The notes: generated from the sequence alone by a model not told the origin. 64,000 nt of DNA from Gordonia oryzae (GCF_003797185.1 NZ_RKMH01000006.1:1-64000), one strand, 5' to 3'. Shown: positions 8,808 through 18,704, counted from the stretch's first letter. Translations and numbers: made by a program.

Positions 8808-9683
8808 TCAGCCGGTGACCCACCGCGTGGCCGGTACGAAGCCCGTTCCGGGCGGGTAGGCAGCCGCCAATGCGTCGGCGAATTTCCGGTTGCGGTCGGC
8901 GGTACCGGCCGCCGTGTAATGAATTCCGTCGCCGGCGAATTCGTCGGCGCGCGCCGCCCCTGCCCAGTCATAGACTGCGAGGTTGGCATAGCGTGCGGTC
9001 GCGTCCCGGAGCGCAGTGTTAACGGCGGCCATCGACGCCGCGCCGAATGCCGGGTTACCCGGCGACGACGAGGTGACCGTCGGCCACAGCACCGGCTGTC
9101 CTTGGAGTTGACGCATGATGCGGTCGATGCGTTCGGCGGCGCCGACTCCGCCGCCGGCGATGGCACCGGCATCGTTGACGCCCATCGCGATCACCCAGCA
9201 TCCGCGAGCCCCGGCCGCCAACCGTGACGCGACCGCATGTTCGGCGTCGAGGGCGGGACCGCCGACGACGGCACGCCCGCTCACCGCATCGACGGTGACC
9301 GTGGTGGCACCGACTCGGCGGTACTGCGAGGTCGCGGTGTCGGCGGCGGACGGGAGGGCCGCGGCATTGTCGGCGGCCACAGAGGTCGAATCACCGATCT
9401 GGATGACCGAGGTACATCGCGACGTCCCGGAGCCGGGCTGCGCGGTCCCGAGTAGGCCGTTGAGGGCTCCTGAAAAGTCGTCGAGTCCCGGTAGCTCACC
9501 GTGCGACGATCCGCCGGGCAACTGCGCAACAACCCCGGACAGGCCGTCGAGCGGTCCAGCATGTGCGACGCCGGCGCCGACGGCGCTCAGCGCCAGACCT
9601 GCGCCGATCAGGCCCACGGCAGACCGTGACATCGCCGCGCGGCAAGAGAAGTGGAAGCGCAATCGTTTAATCACAACAGTCAC
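8808..9683 (-). CDS. secreted SGNH/GDSL-type hydrolase, paralogue of 1218-2108
   Basis: This 291-residue protein closely resembles the product of 1218-2108: signal sequence ending VAHAGP, GDSTS catalytic serine block, GCWVIAMGVND, RIDRIM, GQPVLWPTVT and DGIHYTAAG. It is therefore an exported hydrolase or acyl-transfer enzyme. The gene is convergent with the two acyltransferases, so the four genes form a cluster bounded by two related hydrolases. Two GTG codons, at 9683 and 9674, are possible starts. Alignment of the upstream region with the paralogue places the start at 9674. No enzyme partner is proven. Confidence 0.8.
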   Translation of the reverse strand: MTVVIKRLRFHFSCRAAMSRSAVGLIGAGLALSAVGAGVAHAGPLDGLSGVVAQLPGGSSHGELPGLDDFSGALNGLLGTAQPGSGTSRCTSVIQIGDSTSVAADNAAALPSAADTATSQYRRVGATTVTVDAVSGRAVVGGPALDAEHAVASRLAAGARGCWVIAMGVNDAGAIAGGGVGAAERIDRIMRQLQGQPVLWPTVTSSSPGNPAFGAASMAAVNTALRDATARYANLAVYDWAGAARADEFAGDGIHYTAAGTADRNRKFADALAAAYPPGTGFVPATRWVTG

Positions 9684-9715
9684 ACTGAACTACATGAGTC
9701 ACTTCTGCCGCAACC
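9683..9715 (-). promoter_or_regulatory. 33-bp conserved upstream box (second copy)
   Basis: Second copy of the block found at 1177-1209, in front of the paralogous SGNH gene and in the same orientation relative to it. Four of 33 positions differ. Its last base is the first base of the more upstream GTG, so if the box is a promoter the true start is more likely the GTG at 9674. Confidence 0.5.
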
Positions 9716-9735
9716 GTAGACATGCTACGAGTTGA

Positions 9736-10242
9736 TCAAGACTCGGTCGCGATATCCCCGACGGATCCGCCGAGCGCCTTGTCCCACAGCTCCTCGGTGC
9801 GTGCCTCGCCGGGCCCGACCACATCGGCGAACACGATTCGACCATCGGCACCGATCAGGAAGGTGCCACGGTCGGCGTACCCGCGGTCGGGGTTGAACAC
9901 CCCGTAATCACTCGCGATGGCGCCATGTGGCCAAAAGTCCGACAAGATCGGGAACAGGAAGCCCTGCGCCGCTGACCACACCTTATGGGTGGGTGGCGGC
10001 CCGACCGACACTGCGACCGTGGTCACCTCGTCATTGGCGAAGCGCGGCAGGTTGTCTCTGATGAACCCGAGTTCGCCCTGGCAGGTGCCGGTGAAAGCGA
10101 GCGGGAAGAACACGATGAGAACCTTGCGACCCTCGGAACGCAACCGCGACAGCGAGACTCGTTGGTTGTTCTGGTCGCGTAGCTCGAAGTCCGGCGCGGT
10201 GGCGCCGATCCCCAGCGGGACCGACATCTGCGTAACCCTCAT
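9736..10242 (-). CDS. ahpE: one-cysteine peroxiredoxin AhpE
   Basis: AhpE reduces peroxides and peroxynitrite in the cytosol with a single peroxidatic cysteine, recycled by mycothiol or mycoredoxin in actinobacteria. The sequence has the thioredoxin-fold start GATAPDFELRDQN, the signature PLAFTGTCQGEL with the active cysteine near residue 50, and WPHGAIASDYGV, typical of AhpE rather than AhpC or Bcp. No resolving cysteine is seen. Its start overlaps the stop of the DUF3052 gene by four bases, indicating translational coupling. The order ahpE-DUF3052-(lipoprotein)-aceE matches Rv2238c-Rv2241 of M. tuberculosis. Confidence 0.9.
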   Translation of the reverse strand: MRVTQMSVPLGIGATAPDFELRDQNNQRVSLSRLRSEGRKVLIVFFPLAFTGTCQGELGFIRDNLPRFANDEVTTVAVSVGPPPTHKVWSAAQGFLFPILSDFWPHGAIASDYGVFNPDRGYADRGTFLIGADGRIVFADVVGPGEARTEELWDKALGGSVGDIATES

Positions 10243-10676
10243 GGGCGTTTGCCGGAACGCGACTTCGGTTGCACCAGACGCGAACCCGACCAGTCTCCGA
10301 GACTGACTACCGAGGTCTGGGTCAACCCGGCAGTGGGCGCCGCCTCGGCGATCTCACTCGGGTCGACGTAGCCGGGACTGCCCGTCTTCGGCGAGAAGAC
10401 CCAGACGTATCCATCGTCGGCGAGCGGACCGATCGCGTCCATCAGACGGTCGACGAGATCACCGTCGTCGTCGCGCCACCAGAGCACCACCGCGTCGATG
10501 ACGTCGTCGGCGTCCTCGTCGAGCATCTCCGCGTCGATCGTGTCCTCGATGTCGGCACGCAGGTCGTCGTCTGTGTCCTCGTCCCAGCCGAGTTCCTGGA
10601 CCACCATGCCGGGGGCAAACCCCAGTTTCTGTGCACTGCTGCCATCGGAGCCATTGCTCCCTGAGGCGGCTACCAC
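10239..10676 (-). CDS. DUF3052 family protein (Rv2239c-like)
   Basis: A small acidic protein of 145 residues conserved across actinobacteria, of unknown function. It contains LGFAPGMVVQELGWDED near residue 18, an acidic helix with DADDVIDAVVLWWRDDDGDL, and PKTGSPGYVDPSEIAEAAPTAGL, all characteristic of the DUF3052 family. It is the promoter-proximal gene of a two-gene unit with ahpE (ATGA overlap). No catalytic motif is evident. Confidence 0.85.
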   Translation of the reverse strand: MVAASGSNGSDGSSAQKLGFAPGMVVQELGWDEDTDDDLRADIEDTIDAEMLDEDADDVIDAVVLWWRDDDGDLVDRLMDAIGPLADDGYVWVFSPKTGSPGYVDPSEIAEAAPTAGLTQTSVVSLGDWSGSRLVQPKSRSGKRP

Positions 10677-10818
10677 CGCGCGAGACCTCCCAAGTCAACA
10701 TTTTTCGCCGTGTTGGCAATTCGATCGCAGCCGACCCCCATCAGTCGACTATTGGGACAGCGTAATGCACTCGACGATCGTGCACCGACACGAATTCATG
10801 AACTCGCGCGCCACAGGG

Positions 10819-11499
10819 CTATCGGGGTGGGCGCTCACCGGTCGTGGTCGGGGCCAGTCCGGGCGGGGGCGGCAAGTAGGTCGCGCAGGCGGTCAGCACG
10901 GACTGCTTGTCGCGGGTCCAGGTGTCGGCGATCGGATTCAGGCCGGCGAGCTCGCGACGCCCGATGGCGTCACCGAGCCGCCCCGAGCTGGTGACAAAGG
11001 CGTTCACCGGGCCGGTGACGTCAGCGGCGACCGCGTCGGTGACCTTCGCCCGGATCTGGTCCACACCTGCGATCAGGGTCGCCCGGGCGCGGTCATCGAG
11101 GTCGCCGACACGGTCGTAGGACTGGACCGCGTTGAGACGATCGACAAAGGTGTTGTAGCCGCGCACCATCACGACCATCGACGACATGGCCTGCCGACAC
11201 AGCGTCACCGTGAGCTCTCGGCGTGCCGCCGAGGTCGAGGCCGACTGTTCGGACCGGTACATCGACACCTGTGCGGAGTCGACAGTTGGCGCGCCAGGCA
11301 CCGACGTCGTACATCCGGCGACAACCAGCACCACGGCCGTCACGACCACGGCCGCACCCCCGGCGGTTCTCCGGCCGCGCAACACCCCGGAGCGCCCCAA
11401 GTCGGCGTCCGTCCGATGGCGTTCAGCTGTCTCGCTGTGGCACCCCACGACGTTGCGCAGCTCCGCCAGGTAAGCCAGGCGGGCCGATGTAGGCCTCAC
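10819..11499 (-). CDS. putative lipoprotein, Rv2240c-like
   Basis: A predicted membrane-anchored envelope protein of unknown function in the position of Rv2240c, divergent from aceE. A hydrophobic segment (about residues 49-62) ends in VVAGC, a plausible lipobox with the modified cysteine near 63. The long charged N-terminus before it is unusual for a lipoprotein, so either translation starts further downstream or the segment is a membrane anchor. The rest is helical with few cysteines and ends in a proline-rich tail. The 142 bases between it and the DUF3052 gene show no gene. Confidence 0.6.
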   Translation of the reverse strand: MRPTSARLAYLAELRNVVGCHSETAERHRTDADLGRSGVLRGRRTAGGAAVVVTAVVLVVAGCTTSVPGAPTVDSAQVSMYRSEQSASTSAARRELTVTLCRQAMSSMVVMVRGYNTFVDRLNAVQSYDRVGDLDDRARATLIAGVDQIRAKVTDAVAADVTGPVNAFVTSSGRLGDAIGRRELAGLNPIADTWTRDKQSVLTACATYLPPPPGLAPTTTGERPPR

Positions 11500-11715
11500 T
11501 GCACGCTCCTTACTCCGCGGTAATCACAAACCGAACGCTACCGCAGGTCAAGTACTACGCACCTAATCCGAACACCCCCGATGCCAAGCGAGGCGACATG
11601 GGGCACGATGTGGAGTGAGTCCGTGAGCGAGCACACCATCGTCGTCAACGGACTCTCGTGTCATCGCATGCTGGGCATCACCCCCGCCCGGCCCGATCGA
11701 GGAGTAGGCATCACC

Positions 11716-14514
11716 GTGACCGACCAGGCAGAGAAGGACGTCAGCGCGACCTCCGGCGGCACCACCGATAGATCGGGTCCGCGCGTGCGCGTCATCCGGG
11801 AAGGCGTCGCATCCTATCTGCCCGACATCGACCCCGACGAGACCGGCGAGTGGCTGGAAAGCTTCGACAACCTCGTCACACATGCCGGACCGGCCCGAGC
11901 CCGCTATCTGATGCTCCGGCTGCTCGAGCGCGCAGGCGAGAAACATGTCGCCATCCCCTCACTGACGTCCACCGACTACGTCAACACCATTCCCACCGAC
12001 CTCGAGCCGTGGTTCCCCGGCGACGAGGGCGTCGAGCGCACCTTCCGTCAGTTCATCCGCTGGAACGCCGCCATCATGGTCCACCGCGCCCAGCGTCCCG
12101 GTGTCGGGGTCGGCGGACACATCTCGACCTATGCGTCGTCGGCGTCACTGTACGAGGTCGGCTTCAACCATTTCTTCCGCGGGCACGAGCACCCCGGTGG
12201 CGGCGACCAAATCTTCATCCAGGGCCATGCGTCGCCGGGTATCTACGCCCGCGCCTTCCTTGAGGGCCGGATCAGCGGCGAGCGGATGGACGGGTTCCGG
12301 CAGGAGCACAGCCACGCGGGTGAGGGCGGCGGTCTGCCCTCCTACCCGCACCCGCGACTCATGCCCGAGTTTTGGCAGTTCCCGACGGTGTCGATGGGTC
12401 TCGGTCCCATGAACGCGATCTATCAGGCGCGGTTCAACCACTATCTGCACGATCGCGGTATCAAGGACACCTCCGACCAGCACGTCTGGGCCTTCCTCGG
12501 CGATGGCGAGATGGACGAGACGGAGTCACGCGGGTTCGCCAGTTTCGCCGCAACCGAGGGCCTGGACAACCTCACGTTCGTCATCAACTGCAATCTGCAG
12601 CGACTCGACGGACCGGTCCGTGGCAACGGCAAGATCATCCAGGAACTCGAGTCGTTCTTCCGTGGCGCGGGCTGGAACGTCATCAAGGTGGTGTGGGGCC
12701 GCGAGTGGGATGCACTGTTGCACGCCGACCGCGACGGCGCCCTGGTGAATCTGATGAACACCACACCCGACGGCGACTTCCAGACCTACAAGGCCAACGA
12801 CGGCGCCTTCGTGCGGGAGCACTTCTTCAACCGCGATCCGCGCACCAAAGAACTCGTCAAGAACATGTCTGACGCCGAGATCTGGAATCTCAAGCGCGGC
12901 GGACACGACTACCGCAAGATTTATGCCGCCTACGCCTCGGCGATGGCGCACAAGGGTCAGCCGACGGTCATCCTGGCACACACGATCAAGGGCTACACCC
13001 TGGGCAAGCACTTCGAGGGCCGCAATGCCACCCACCAGATGAAGAAGCTGACCCTCGATGACCTCAAGGACTTCCGCGACGAGACGCGAATCCCGATCAG
13101 CGACGCCCAACTCGAGGAGAATCCGTACCTGCCGCCGTACTACCACCCCGGCATGGACGCCCCGGAGATCCAGTACATGCTCGACCGCCGCAAGAACCTC
13201 GGCGGCTTCCTGCCCGCGCGCCGAACCAAAGCCAAGGCGTTGTACCCCGAGGTGAGCAAGGCACTCGCCACCACCGCCAAGGGCTCGGGTAAACAGCAGG
13301 TGGCGACCACCATGGCGCTGGTACGCGTGTTCAAGGATCTCTTGCGCGACAAGGAGATCGGCCATCGGATCGTGCCGATCATCCCGGATGAGGCGCGGAC
13401 CTTCGGGATGGACTCGTGGTTCCCGACGCTCAAGATCTATAACCGCAACGGACAGCTCTACACCTCGGTCGACGCCGAGTTGATGCTGGCCTACAAGGAG
13501 AGCACCGAGGGCCAGATCCTGCACGAGGGCATCAACGAGGCCGGCTCGGCCGCCTCGTTCACCGCCGTCGGCACCTCGTATGCCACGCACGACGAGCCGA
13601 TGATCCCGCTCTACATCTTCTATTCGATGTTCGGCTTCCAACGCACCGGCGACAGCTTCTGGGCGGCTGCCGACCAGATGGCGCGCGGCTTCGTCATCGG
13701 CGCCACCGCGGGACGCACCACGCTGACCGGCGAGGGCCTGCAACACGCTGACGGTCAGTCACCATTGCTGGCGGCGACCAACCCGGCGGTAGTGGCCTAT
13801 GACCCGGCCTTTGCCTACGAGCTCGGTCACATCGTCGCCGACGGTCTACGTCGGATGTACGGCGAGGATCCGGAGAACGTCTTCTACTACCTCACCGTCT
13901 ACAACGAGCCGATCAGTCAGCCGGCCAAGCCCGACGACCTCGACGTCGAAGGTGTACTGAAAGGCATCTACCGGTTCAGCCCGCCCCCGCAGGACAAGCA
14001 GTATCCGGCCAACATCCTGGTCTCCGGGGTGACCATGCCCGACGCCCTGCGCGCCCAGGAGCTGCTGGCCGCGGAGTGGAACGTCGGAGCCGCGGTGTAC
14101 TCGGTGACGTCGTGGAGCGAACTCGCCCGCGACGGCATCGCGATCGACCGTGCCGCGGTGCGGACCCCGTCACAGGATGCGGGTCAGCCCTACGTCACCA
14201 AGGTCCTCTCCGACACCAGCGGACCGTTCGTGGCGGTCAGCGACTACATGCGTGGCGTACAGGAGCAGATCCGCGCCTACGTGCCGGGGACCTACCTGAC
14301 ACTCGGTGCTGACGGCTTCGGATTCTCCGATACCCGCCCGGCCGCTCGTAGGGTCTTCAACGTCGACGCCGAGTCCATCGTTGTCGGGGTGCTGGTGGCC
14401 CTGGCCCGCGACGGGCACATCGATGCCGCGGTCGCGGCACAGGCCGCCGGCAAGTACCAGCTCACCGACGTCAGCGCCGCTGAGGTGTCCTACGCCGACA
14501 CCGGCAGCGCCTAA
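11716..14514 (+). CDS. aceE: pyruvate dehydrogenase E1 component, homodimeric type
   Basis: AceE decarboxylates pyruvate with thiamine diphosphate and passes the acetyl group to the lipoyl E2 of the pyruvate dehydrogenase complex. The 932-residue product has the family landmarks [11 protein letters not shown] near 132, [13 protein letters not shown]... region near 170, and GDGEMDE near 262, which starts the ThDP/Mg binding motif. The C-terminal transketolase-like domain includes [15 protein letters not shown] at 11716 is preferred over an upstream ATG at 11581 because GGAG lies 11 bases ahead and the product then begins like known homologues (MTDQAEKDV). A strong hairpin at 14531-14572 follows the stop. 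Confidence 0.93.
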   Translation: MTDQAEKDVSATSGGTTDRSGPRVRVIREGVASYLPDIDPDETGEWLESFDNLVTHAGPARARYLMLRLLERAGEKHVAIPSLTSTDYVNTIPTDLEPWFPGDEGVERTFRQFIRWNAAIMVHRAQRPGVGVGGHISTYASSASLYEVGFNHFFRGHEHPGGGDQIFIQGHASPGIYARAFLEGRISGERMDGFRQEHSHAGEGGGLPSYPHPRLMPEFWQFPTVSMGLGPMNAIYQARFNHYLHDRGIKDTSDQHVWAFLGDGEMDETESRGFASFAATEGLDNLTFVINCNLQRLDGPVRGNGKIIQELESFFRGAGWNVIKVVWGREWDALLHADRDGALVNLMNTTPDGDFQTYKANDGAFVREHFFNRDPRTKELVKNMSDAEIWNLKRGGHDYRKIYAAYASAMAHKGQPTVILAHTIKGYTLGKHFEGRNATHQMKKLTLDDLKDFRDETRIPISDAQLEENPYLPPYYHPGMDAPEIQYMLDRRKNLGGFLPARRTKAKALYPEVSKALATTAKGSGKQQVATTMALVRVFKDLLRDKEIGHRIVPIIPDEARTFGMDSWFPTLKIYNRNGQLYTSVDAELMLAYKESTEGQILHEGINEAGSAASFTAVGTSYATHDEPMIPLYIFYSMFGFQRTGDSFWAAADQMARGFVIGATAGRTTLTGEGLQHADGQSPLLAATNPAVVAYDPAFAYELGHIVADGLRRMYGEDPENVFYYLTVYNEPISQPAKPDDLDVEGVLKGIYRFSPPPQDKQYPANILVSGVTMPDALRAQELLAAEWNVGAAVYSVTSWSELARDGIAIDRAAVRTPSQDAGQPYVTKVLSDTSGPFVAVSDYMRGVQEQIRAYVPGTYLTLGADGFGFSDTRPAARRVFNVDAESIVVGVLVALARDGHIDAAVAAQAAGKYQLTDVSAAEVSYADTGSA

Positions 14515-14530
14515 CGTTCGACCGGTCCGT

Positions 14531-14572
14531 CGACTGCGGCGGTCGCCCCTTCGCGGGCGACCGCCGCAGTCG
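14531..14572 (+). terminator. strong hairpin after aceE
   Basis: An 18-bp perfect stem (CGACTGCGGCGGTCGCCC and its complement) with a six-base loop CTTCGC lies 16 bases after the aceE stop codon. There is no clear T-run, as is common for actinobacterial terminators. It would separate aceE from mabR transcription. Confidence 0.75.
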
Positions 14573-14622
14573 TTGACGGCACATTCGTCTGCCCCGTGAG
14601 CCCGGACGCCTACTGTGAACAC

Positions 14623-15894
14623 ATGTCGGAGCATCGGGTGAATCAGGCGCCGCCGCCCAGCGACGTGTTCGGGGAACGTGGCGCGCATGTCCCCGCCCCG
14701 GCCACCGTGCACGACGCACTGCCCGATACGCTGCTGCGTCGCGTCAAGCAGTACAGCGGTCGCCTGGCCACCGAGGCCGTCCACTCGATGCAGGACCAAC
14801 TCCCCTACTTTGCCGACCTCGACGCTGCTCAGCGTGCCAGCGTGCAGCTGGTCGTGCAGACCGCGGTGGTGAACTTCGTCGAATGGATTCAGGACCCCGA
14901 GGGCAACGTCAAGTTCACCGTTCAGGCCTTCCAGGTCGTCCCGCAGGATCTCGCGCGCCGCATCACGCTGCTGCAGACCGTGGAGATGGTGCGCGTGGCG
15001 ATGGAGTTCTTCGAGAAGTGGTTGCCGCTGCTGGCCCGCAATGACGCCCAACTGCGAGCGTTGACCGAGTCGGTGCTGCGCTACGGTCGCGAGATCGGGT
15101 TCGCCGCGGCGGCTATCTACGCGTCGGCGGCAGAGTCGCGAGGGGCGTGGGACTCACGCCTCGAGGCGCTCGTTGTCGACGCCGTCGTCCGCGGCGACAC
15201 CGGCCCGCAGTTGTTGTCGCGGGCGGCGGCGTTGAACTGGGATTCCGACGCCCCGGCCACCGTCATCGTCGGCGCGCCTCCTCCTGAACAGAACGTCTCG
15301 GTACCGCTGGCGATTCACAACACCGCCAAACGCTATGACCGGGCCGCACTTTCGGTGGTGCAGGGCACCTTGCTGGTGACCATCGTCAGCGGGCCGATCA
15401 CGATGACCGACCCGTTCAGCAATGCATTGCTCGACCACTTCGCCGACGGTCCGGTGGTCATCGGGCCGACCATGCCCAATCTCGGAGCTGCACATACCAG
15501 CGCCACCGAGGCGATGGCCGGGATCTCCGCGGTTGTCGGCTGGCCCGGCGCGCCGCGGCCGGTGCACAGTCTCGAACTGTTACCTGAGCGGGCACTCGAC
15601 GGTGATGCATCGGCAACGACGACACTTATCGAGACGCTGGTGCGTCCACTGTCCACCGGCGGTTCGATCCTCAACAGCACCCTCGAGTCCTATCTGGACT
15701 GTGGCGGCTCAGTGGAGGCATGTGCCCGAGAACTGTATATCCATCCAAATACAGTCCGGTACAGACTGAAGAAAATTGCAGAAGTGACAGGACGTGATCC
15801 AACTAACCCTCGCGACAGCTACGTCCTACGCATCGCGGCAACGGTCGGGCGATTGACACATCCGAGGAACGAATCGCCACACTCAGCCACATGA
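14623..15894 (+). CDS. mabR: PucR/CdaR-type regulator of mycolate synthesis, MabR-like
   Basis: In M. tuberculosis the orthologous gene (Rv2242) encodes MabR, a regulator binding upstream of the FAS-II operon that lies directly downstream. Here too it sits between aceE and fabD. The 423-residue product has a variable N-terminal sensory region and a C-terminal PucR helix-turn-helix at about 360-390, with CARELYIHPNTVRYRLKKI as the DNA-binding core. ATG at 14623 is preferred; a GTG at 14596 is possible. The two palindromes in the 195-bp gap to fabD are candidate binding sites. The ligand, thought to be an acyl-CoA in the mycobacterial protein, cannot be read from sequence. Confidence 0.88.
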   Translation: MSEHRVNQAPPPSDVFGERGAHVPAPATVHDALPDTLLRRVKQYSGRLATEAVHSMQDQLPYFADLDAAQRASVQLVVQTAVVNFVEWIQDPEGNVKFTVQAFQVVPQDLARRITLLQTVEMVRVAMEFFEKWLPLLARNDAQLRALTESVLRYGREIGFAAAAIYASAAESRGAWDSRLEALVVDAVVRGDTGPQLLSRAAALNWDSDAPATVIVGAPPPEQNVSVPLAIHNTAKRYDRAALSVVQGTLLVTIVSGPITMTDPFSNALLDHFADGPVVIGPTMPNLGAAHTSATEAMAGISAVVGWPGAPRPVHSLELLPERALDGDASATTTLIETLVRPLSTGGSILNSTLESYLDCGGSVEACARELYIHPNTVRYRLKKIAEVTGRDPTNPRDSYVLRIAATVGRLTHPRNESPHSAT

Positions 15895-16004
15895 GGAACA
15901 TCAGCCACACCCCTGTTTCCACATTTCCGCTGGCAGATGCGTTATGGACACATTTATGTAACGAATCTCGAAGTGATGACGATGCGGAACCAGCCAGAGG
16001 CATC

Positions 16005-16023
16005 TTTGTGGGAACCCTACAAA
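16005..16023. promoter_or_regulatory. candidate MabR operator, palindrome 1 upstream of fabD
   Basis: TTTGTGGGAACCCTACAAA forms an inverted repeat with eight-base arms, one mismatch and a three-base centre, 67 bases before the fabD start. Its position between mabR and the operon it is expected to control makes it a candidate operator. Binding is inferred only. Confidence 0.45.
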
Positions 16024-16033
16024 TCCTTGCGAT

Positions 16034-16049
16034 GAGGTCTAGTGACCTC
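16034..16049. promoter_or_regulatory. candidate operator or promoter element, palindrome 2 upstream of fabD
   Basis: GAGGTCTAGTGACCTC is a perfect inverted repeat (six-base arms, four-base spacer) 40 bases before the fabD start and 10 bases after the first palindrome. TCTAGT within it could also be a -10 element, so the site may overlap the promoter. Confidence 0.4.
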
Positions 16050-16089
16050 GACACCCACATAGGCCACCAAAACAGTGTTCTCTGGTCAC

Positions 16090-16998
16090 GTGCTTTCGAT
16101 GCTTGCGCCCGGTCAGGGCTCTCAGACACCCGGCATGCTGACTCCGTGGCTGGAACTCCCCGGTGTCCGCGATCAGCTGGCGACGTGGTCGAAGCTGATT
16201 CAACTCGACCTAGAACGGCTCGGCACCACCGCCACCGCCGAAGAGATCACCGACACGGCGGTCACCCAGCCGCTCGTCGTCGCCGCGGCCCTGTTGGCCT
16301 TCGATGAGTACCTCAAGCGCGGCGAGCTGCCCGACGACGCCGTGATCGCGGGCCACTCGGTCGGTGAACTCGCCGCCGCGGCCATCACCGGCGTCATCAG
16401 CTCCGACGACGCCGTCAAACTGGCCGCGATCCGCGGATCCGAGATGGCCAAGGCATGCGCCCGCCAAGCCACCACCATGGCCGCGGTGCTCGGCGGCGAC
16501 GAGGACGAGGTCCTCGCCCGTCTCGACGAGCTCGCGCTCGTGCCCGCCAACCGCAACGCCGCAGGCCAGATCGTCGCTGCCGGCCCGGTGGAGGCCATCG
16601 ACGAGCTGATCGCAAGTCCGCCGGAAAAGGCCCGCACCCGCAAACTCGCCGTCGCCGGCGCCTTCCACACCGACTACATGGCACCTGCGCGCGACGCCGT
16701 CGCCGCTGCCGCGTCGCAGATCACCCCCTCCGACCCGGCCCGCATCCTGCTGTCAAACTCCGACGGCCGGCCGGTCGCCGACGGCGCCGAGGCACTGAGC
16801 AAGCTCGTCACGCAGGTCACCAGCCCGGTCCGCTGGGATCTGTGCTCGGCCTACATGCGCGAGGTCGGCGTCACCTCTCTGGTGGAACTCCCACCCGCCG
16901 GAGCTCTCGCCGGCATCGCCAAGCGCGAGATGAAGGGCACCCCCACCGTGGCGTGGAAGACCCCCGACGACATCGAGAAGGTCATCGAACTTGGATAG
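16090..16998 (+). CDS. fabD: malonyl-CoA:ACP transacylase
   Basis: FabD loads malonate onto AcpM to feed the FAS-II elongation cycle that makes meromycolate chains. The product has LAPGQGSQTPGML at the start, the nucleophile motif GHSVGE (Ser near 90), an active-site GAFHTDYM (His near 193) and about 302 residues, the usual length. The start is uncertain: GTG at 16090 gives MLSMLAPGQGS, close to homologues, while GTG at 16075 adds five residues; neither has a strong ribosome site. It is the first gene of fabD-acpM-kasA-accD6. Confidence 0.92.
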   Translation: MLSMLAPGQGSQTPGMLTPWLELPGVRDQLATWSKLIQLDLERLGTTATAEEITDTAVTQPLVVAAALLAFDEYLKRGELPDDAVIAGHSVGELAAAAITGVISSDDAVKLAAIRGSEMAKACARQATTMAAVLGGDEDEVLARLDELALVPANRNAAGQIVAAGPVEAIDELIASPPEKARTRKLAVAGAFHTDYMAPARDAVAAAASQITPSDPARILLSNSDGRPVADGAEALSKLVTQVTSPVRWDLCSAYMREVGVTSLVELPPAGALAGIAKREMKGTPTVAWKTPDDIEKVIELG

Positions 16999-17130
16999 TG
17001 GTCGCGACCACGCGACCTCACCGGAAATCCGGTTGTCACCGGATATCCAAGCACCCGAGATGCTTTCATGCCTCGGGTAGCTCCGGACAATCACCACCCA
17101 CAGCGAAATCACGAGAAGGGAACCACCCAC

Positions 17131-17436
17131 GTGGCTGCCACCCAGGAACAACTCATTGCCGGTATCGCCGAGATCATCGAGGAAGTCACCGGCATCGAGC
17201 CGTCCGAGGTGACGATGGACAAGTCGTTCGTCGACGACCTCGACATCGACTCCCTGTCGATGGTCGAGATCGCCGTTCAGACCGAGGACAAGTACGGCGT
17301 GAAGATCCCGGACGAGGATCTCGCCGGCCTGCGCACCGTCGGTGACGCGGTCACCTACATCCAGAAGCTTGAGGCGGAGAACCCCGAGGCCGCTGCCGCC
17401 ATCCAGGCCCAGATCGAGGCAGACCAGAACTCGTGA
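17131..17436 (+). CDS. acpM: meromycolate extension acyl carrier protein
   Basis: AcpM carries growing meromycolate chains as thioesters on 4'-phosphopantetheine during FAS-II elongation. The attachment motif is DIDSLSMVE with Ser41. The C-terminus is extended beyond ordinary ACPs ([18 protein letters not shown]), as in mycobacterial AcpM, for 101 residues in all. GTG at 17131 is supported by GAGAAGGG ten bases upstream. The 132-base gap from fabD holds no gene but contains a CCCGAG/CTCGGG hairpin near 17053-17077. The stop overlaps the kasA start by four bases. Confidence 0.93.
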   Translation: MAATQEQLIAGIAEIIEEVTGIEPSEVTMDKSFVDDLDIDSLSMVEIAVQTEDKYGVKIPDEDLAGLRTVGDAVTYIQKLEAENPEAAAAIQAQIEADQNS

Positions 17437-18704
17437 GCTCGCCTTCCCTCCGCGAGTACTCCACGCTGGGCGGGAACTTCCCGAATGTGGTGGTCACCTC
17501 CATGGTGGCCACCACCTCCCTCGGCGTCGACCTCGACTCCACGTGGCAGCGCCTACTCGACGGCCAGACCGGCATCCGCGAGCTGACCGACGACTTCGTC
17601 ACCAAGTACGGTGAACTGCCGTGCCGTGTCGGCGGTCGCCTGCTGTCCGACCCTGCCGACGAAGTGACCCGCGTCGAGGCACGACGCATGGCCTACGTCG
17701 AGCGCATCGCGCACGTTATGAGCAAGCGCCTCTGGGCGCAGGCCGGTGAACCCGAGGTCGATCCCGAGCGCCTGGCAGTTGTGCTCGGCACCGGACAGGG
17801 CGGCGGCGACGCGATGGTCGACGCGGTCAAGGCGATCGAGACCTCCGGGAACTACCGCAAGGTCTCCCCGCTGGCGGTGTCGATGGCAATGCCCAACGGC
17901 CCGGCCGCCGTCGTCGGCCTCAACGTCGGCGCACGCGCCGGTGTGATCACCCCGGTCTCGGCGTGCTCGTCGGGTGCCGAGGCGATCGCGCACGCCTGGC
18001 GGCACATCGTCATGGGCGACGCCGACATGGTCGTCACCGGCGGCGTCGAAGGACACATCGATGCGATCCCGATCGCCGCGTTCTCCATGATGCGCGCGAT
18101 GAGCACCCGTAACGACGATCCGGCGGCGGCGTCGCGACCATTCGACAAGGATCGCGACGGATTCGTCTTCGGCGAGGCCGCTGCGATGCTGATCCTCGAG
18201 CGTGAGGAGCACGCCAAAGCCCGTGGGGCACATATCCACGCGCGCGTACTCGGTGCCGGTATCACCTCTGACGGTTTTCACCTCGTCGCTCCGGACCCCA
18301 GCGGTCAGGGCAACGCGCGAGCGATGACACGGGCCATCCAGACGGCGGGGCTGACCAAGAACGACATCACCCACGTCAATGCGCACGCCACCTCGACCCC
18401 CATCGGCGACACCGCCGAAGCGGTCGGGATCAAGGCAGCCATCGGCGATCACGCTGCGGTGTATGCCCCCAAGTCGGCCCTGGGTCACTCCATCGGCGCG
18501 GTCGGCGCACTCGAATCGGTGCTCACGATCAAGAGCGTCGAGGAAGGCGTGATACCGCCGACGCTGAACCTGGAGAATCAGGATCCCGAGTGCGACATCG
18601 AAGTGGTACACGGTCAACCCCGGCATGGTCGGATTGATTACGCGCTGAACAACTCGTTCGGCTTCGGTGGGCACAACGTGGCGCTCGCCTTCGGTCGCTA
18701 CTGA
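17433..18704 (+). CDS. kasA: beta-ketoacyl-ACP synthase KasA (FAS-II)
   Basis: KasA condenses malonyl-AcpM with acyl-AcpM in meromycolate elongation and is the target of thiolactomycin in mycobacteria. The Cys-His-His triad is visible: Cys178 in SACSSG, His318 in NAHATST and His352 in LGHSIG, with the conserved Lys347. Length is 423 residues. GTG at 17433 overlaps the acpM stop, so translation is coupled. Only one kas gene is present before accD6, whereas M. tuberculosis has kasA and kasB here; KasA versus KasB cannot be assigned beyond position. Confidence 0.92.
   Translation: MSSPSLREYSTLGGNFPNVVVTSMVATTSLGVDLDSTWQRLLDGQTGIRELTDDFVTKYGELPCRVGGRLLSDPADEVTRVEARRMAYVERIAHVMSKRLWAQAGEPEVDPERLAVVLGTGQGGGDAMVDAVKAIETSGNYRKVSPLAVSMAMPNGPAAVVGLNVGARAGVITPVSACSSGAEAIAHAWRHIVMGDADMVVTGGVEGHIDAIPIAAFSMMRAMSTRNDDPAAASRPFDKDRDGFVFGEAAAMLILEREEHAKARGAHIHARVLGAGITSDGFHLVAPDPSGQGNARAMTRAIQTAGLTKNDITHVNAHATSTPIGDTAEAVGIKAAIGDHAAVYAPKSALGHSIGAVGALESVLTIKSVEEGVIPPTLNLENQDPECDIEVVHGQPRHGRIDYALNNSFGFGGHNVALAFGRY

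Noticed and set aside
7554-9227. A 557-codon plus-strand frame overlapping the second acyltransferase
   Set aside because: It is an arginine-rich shadow of 5878-8724 and runs into the antisense SGNH gene; no family similarity.
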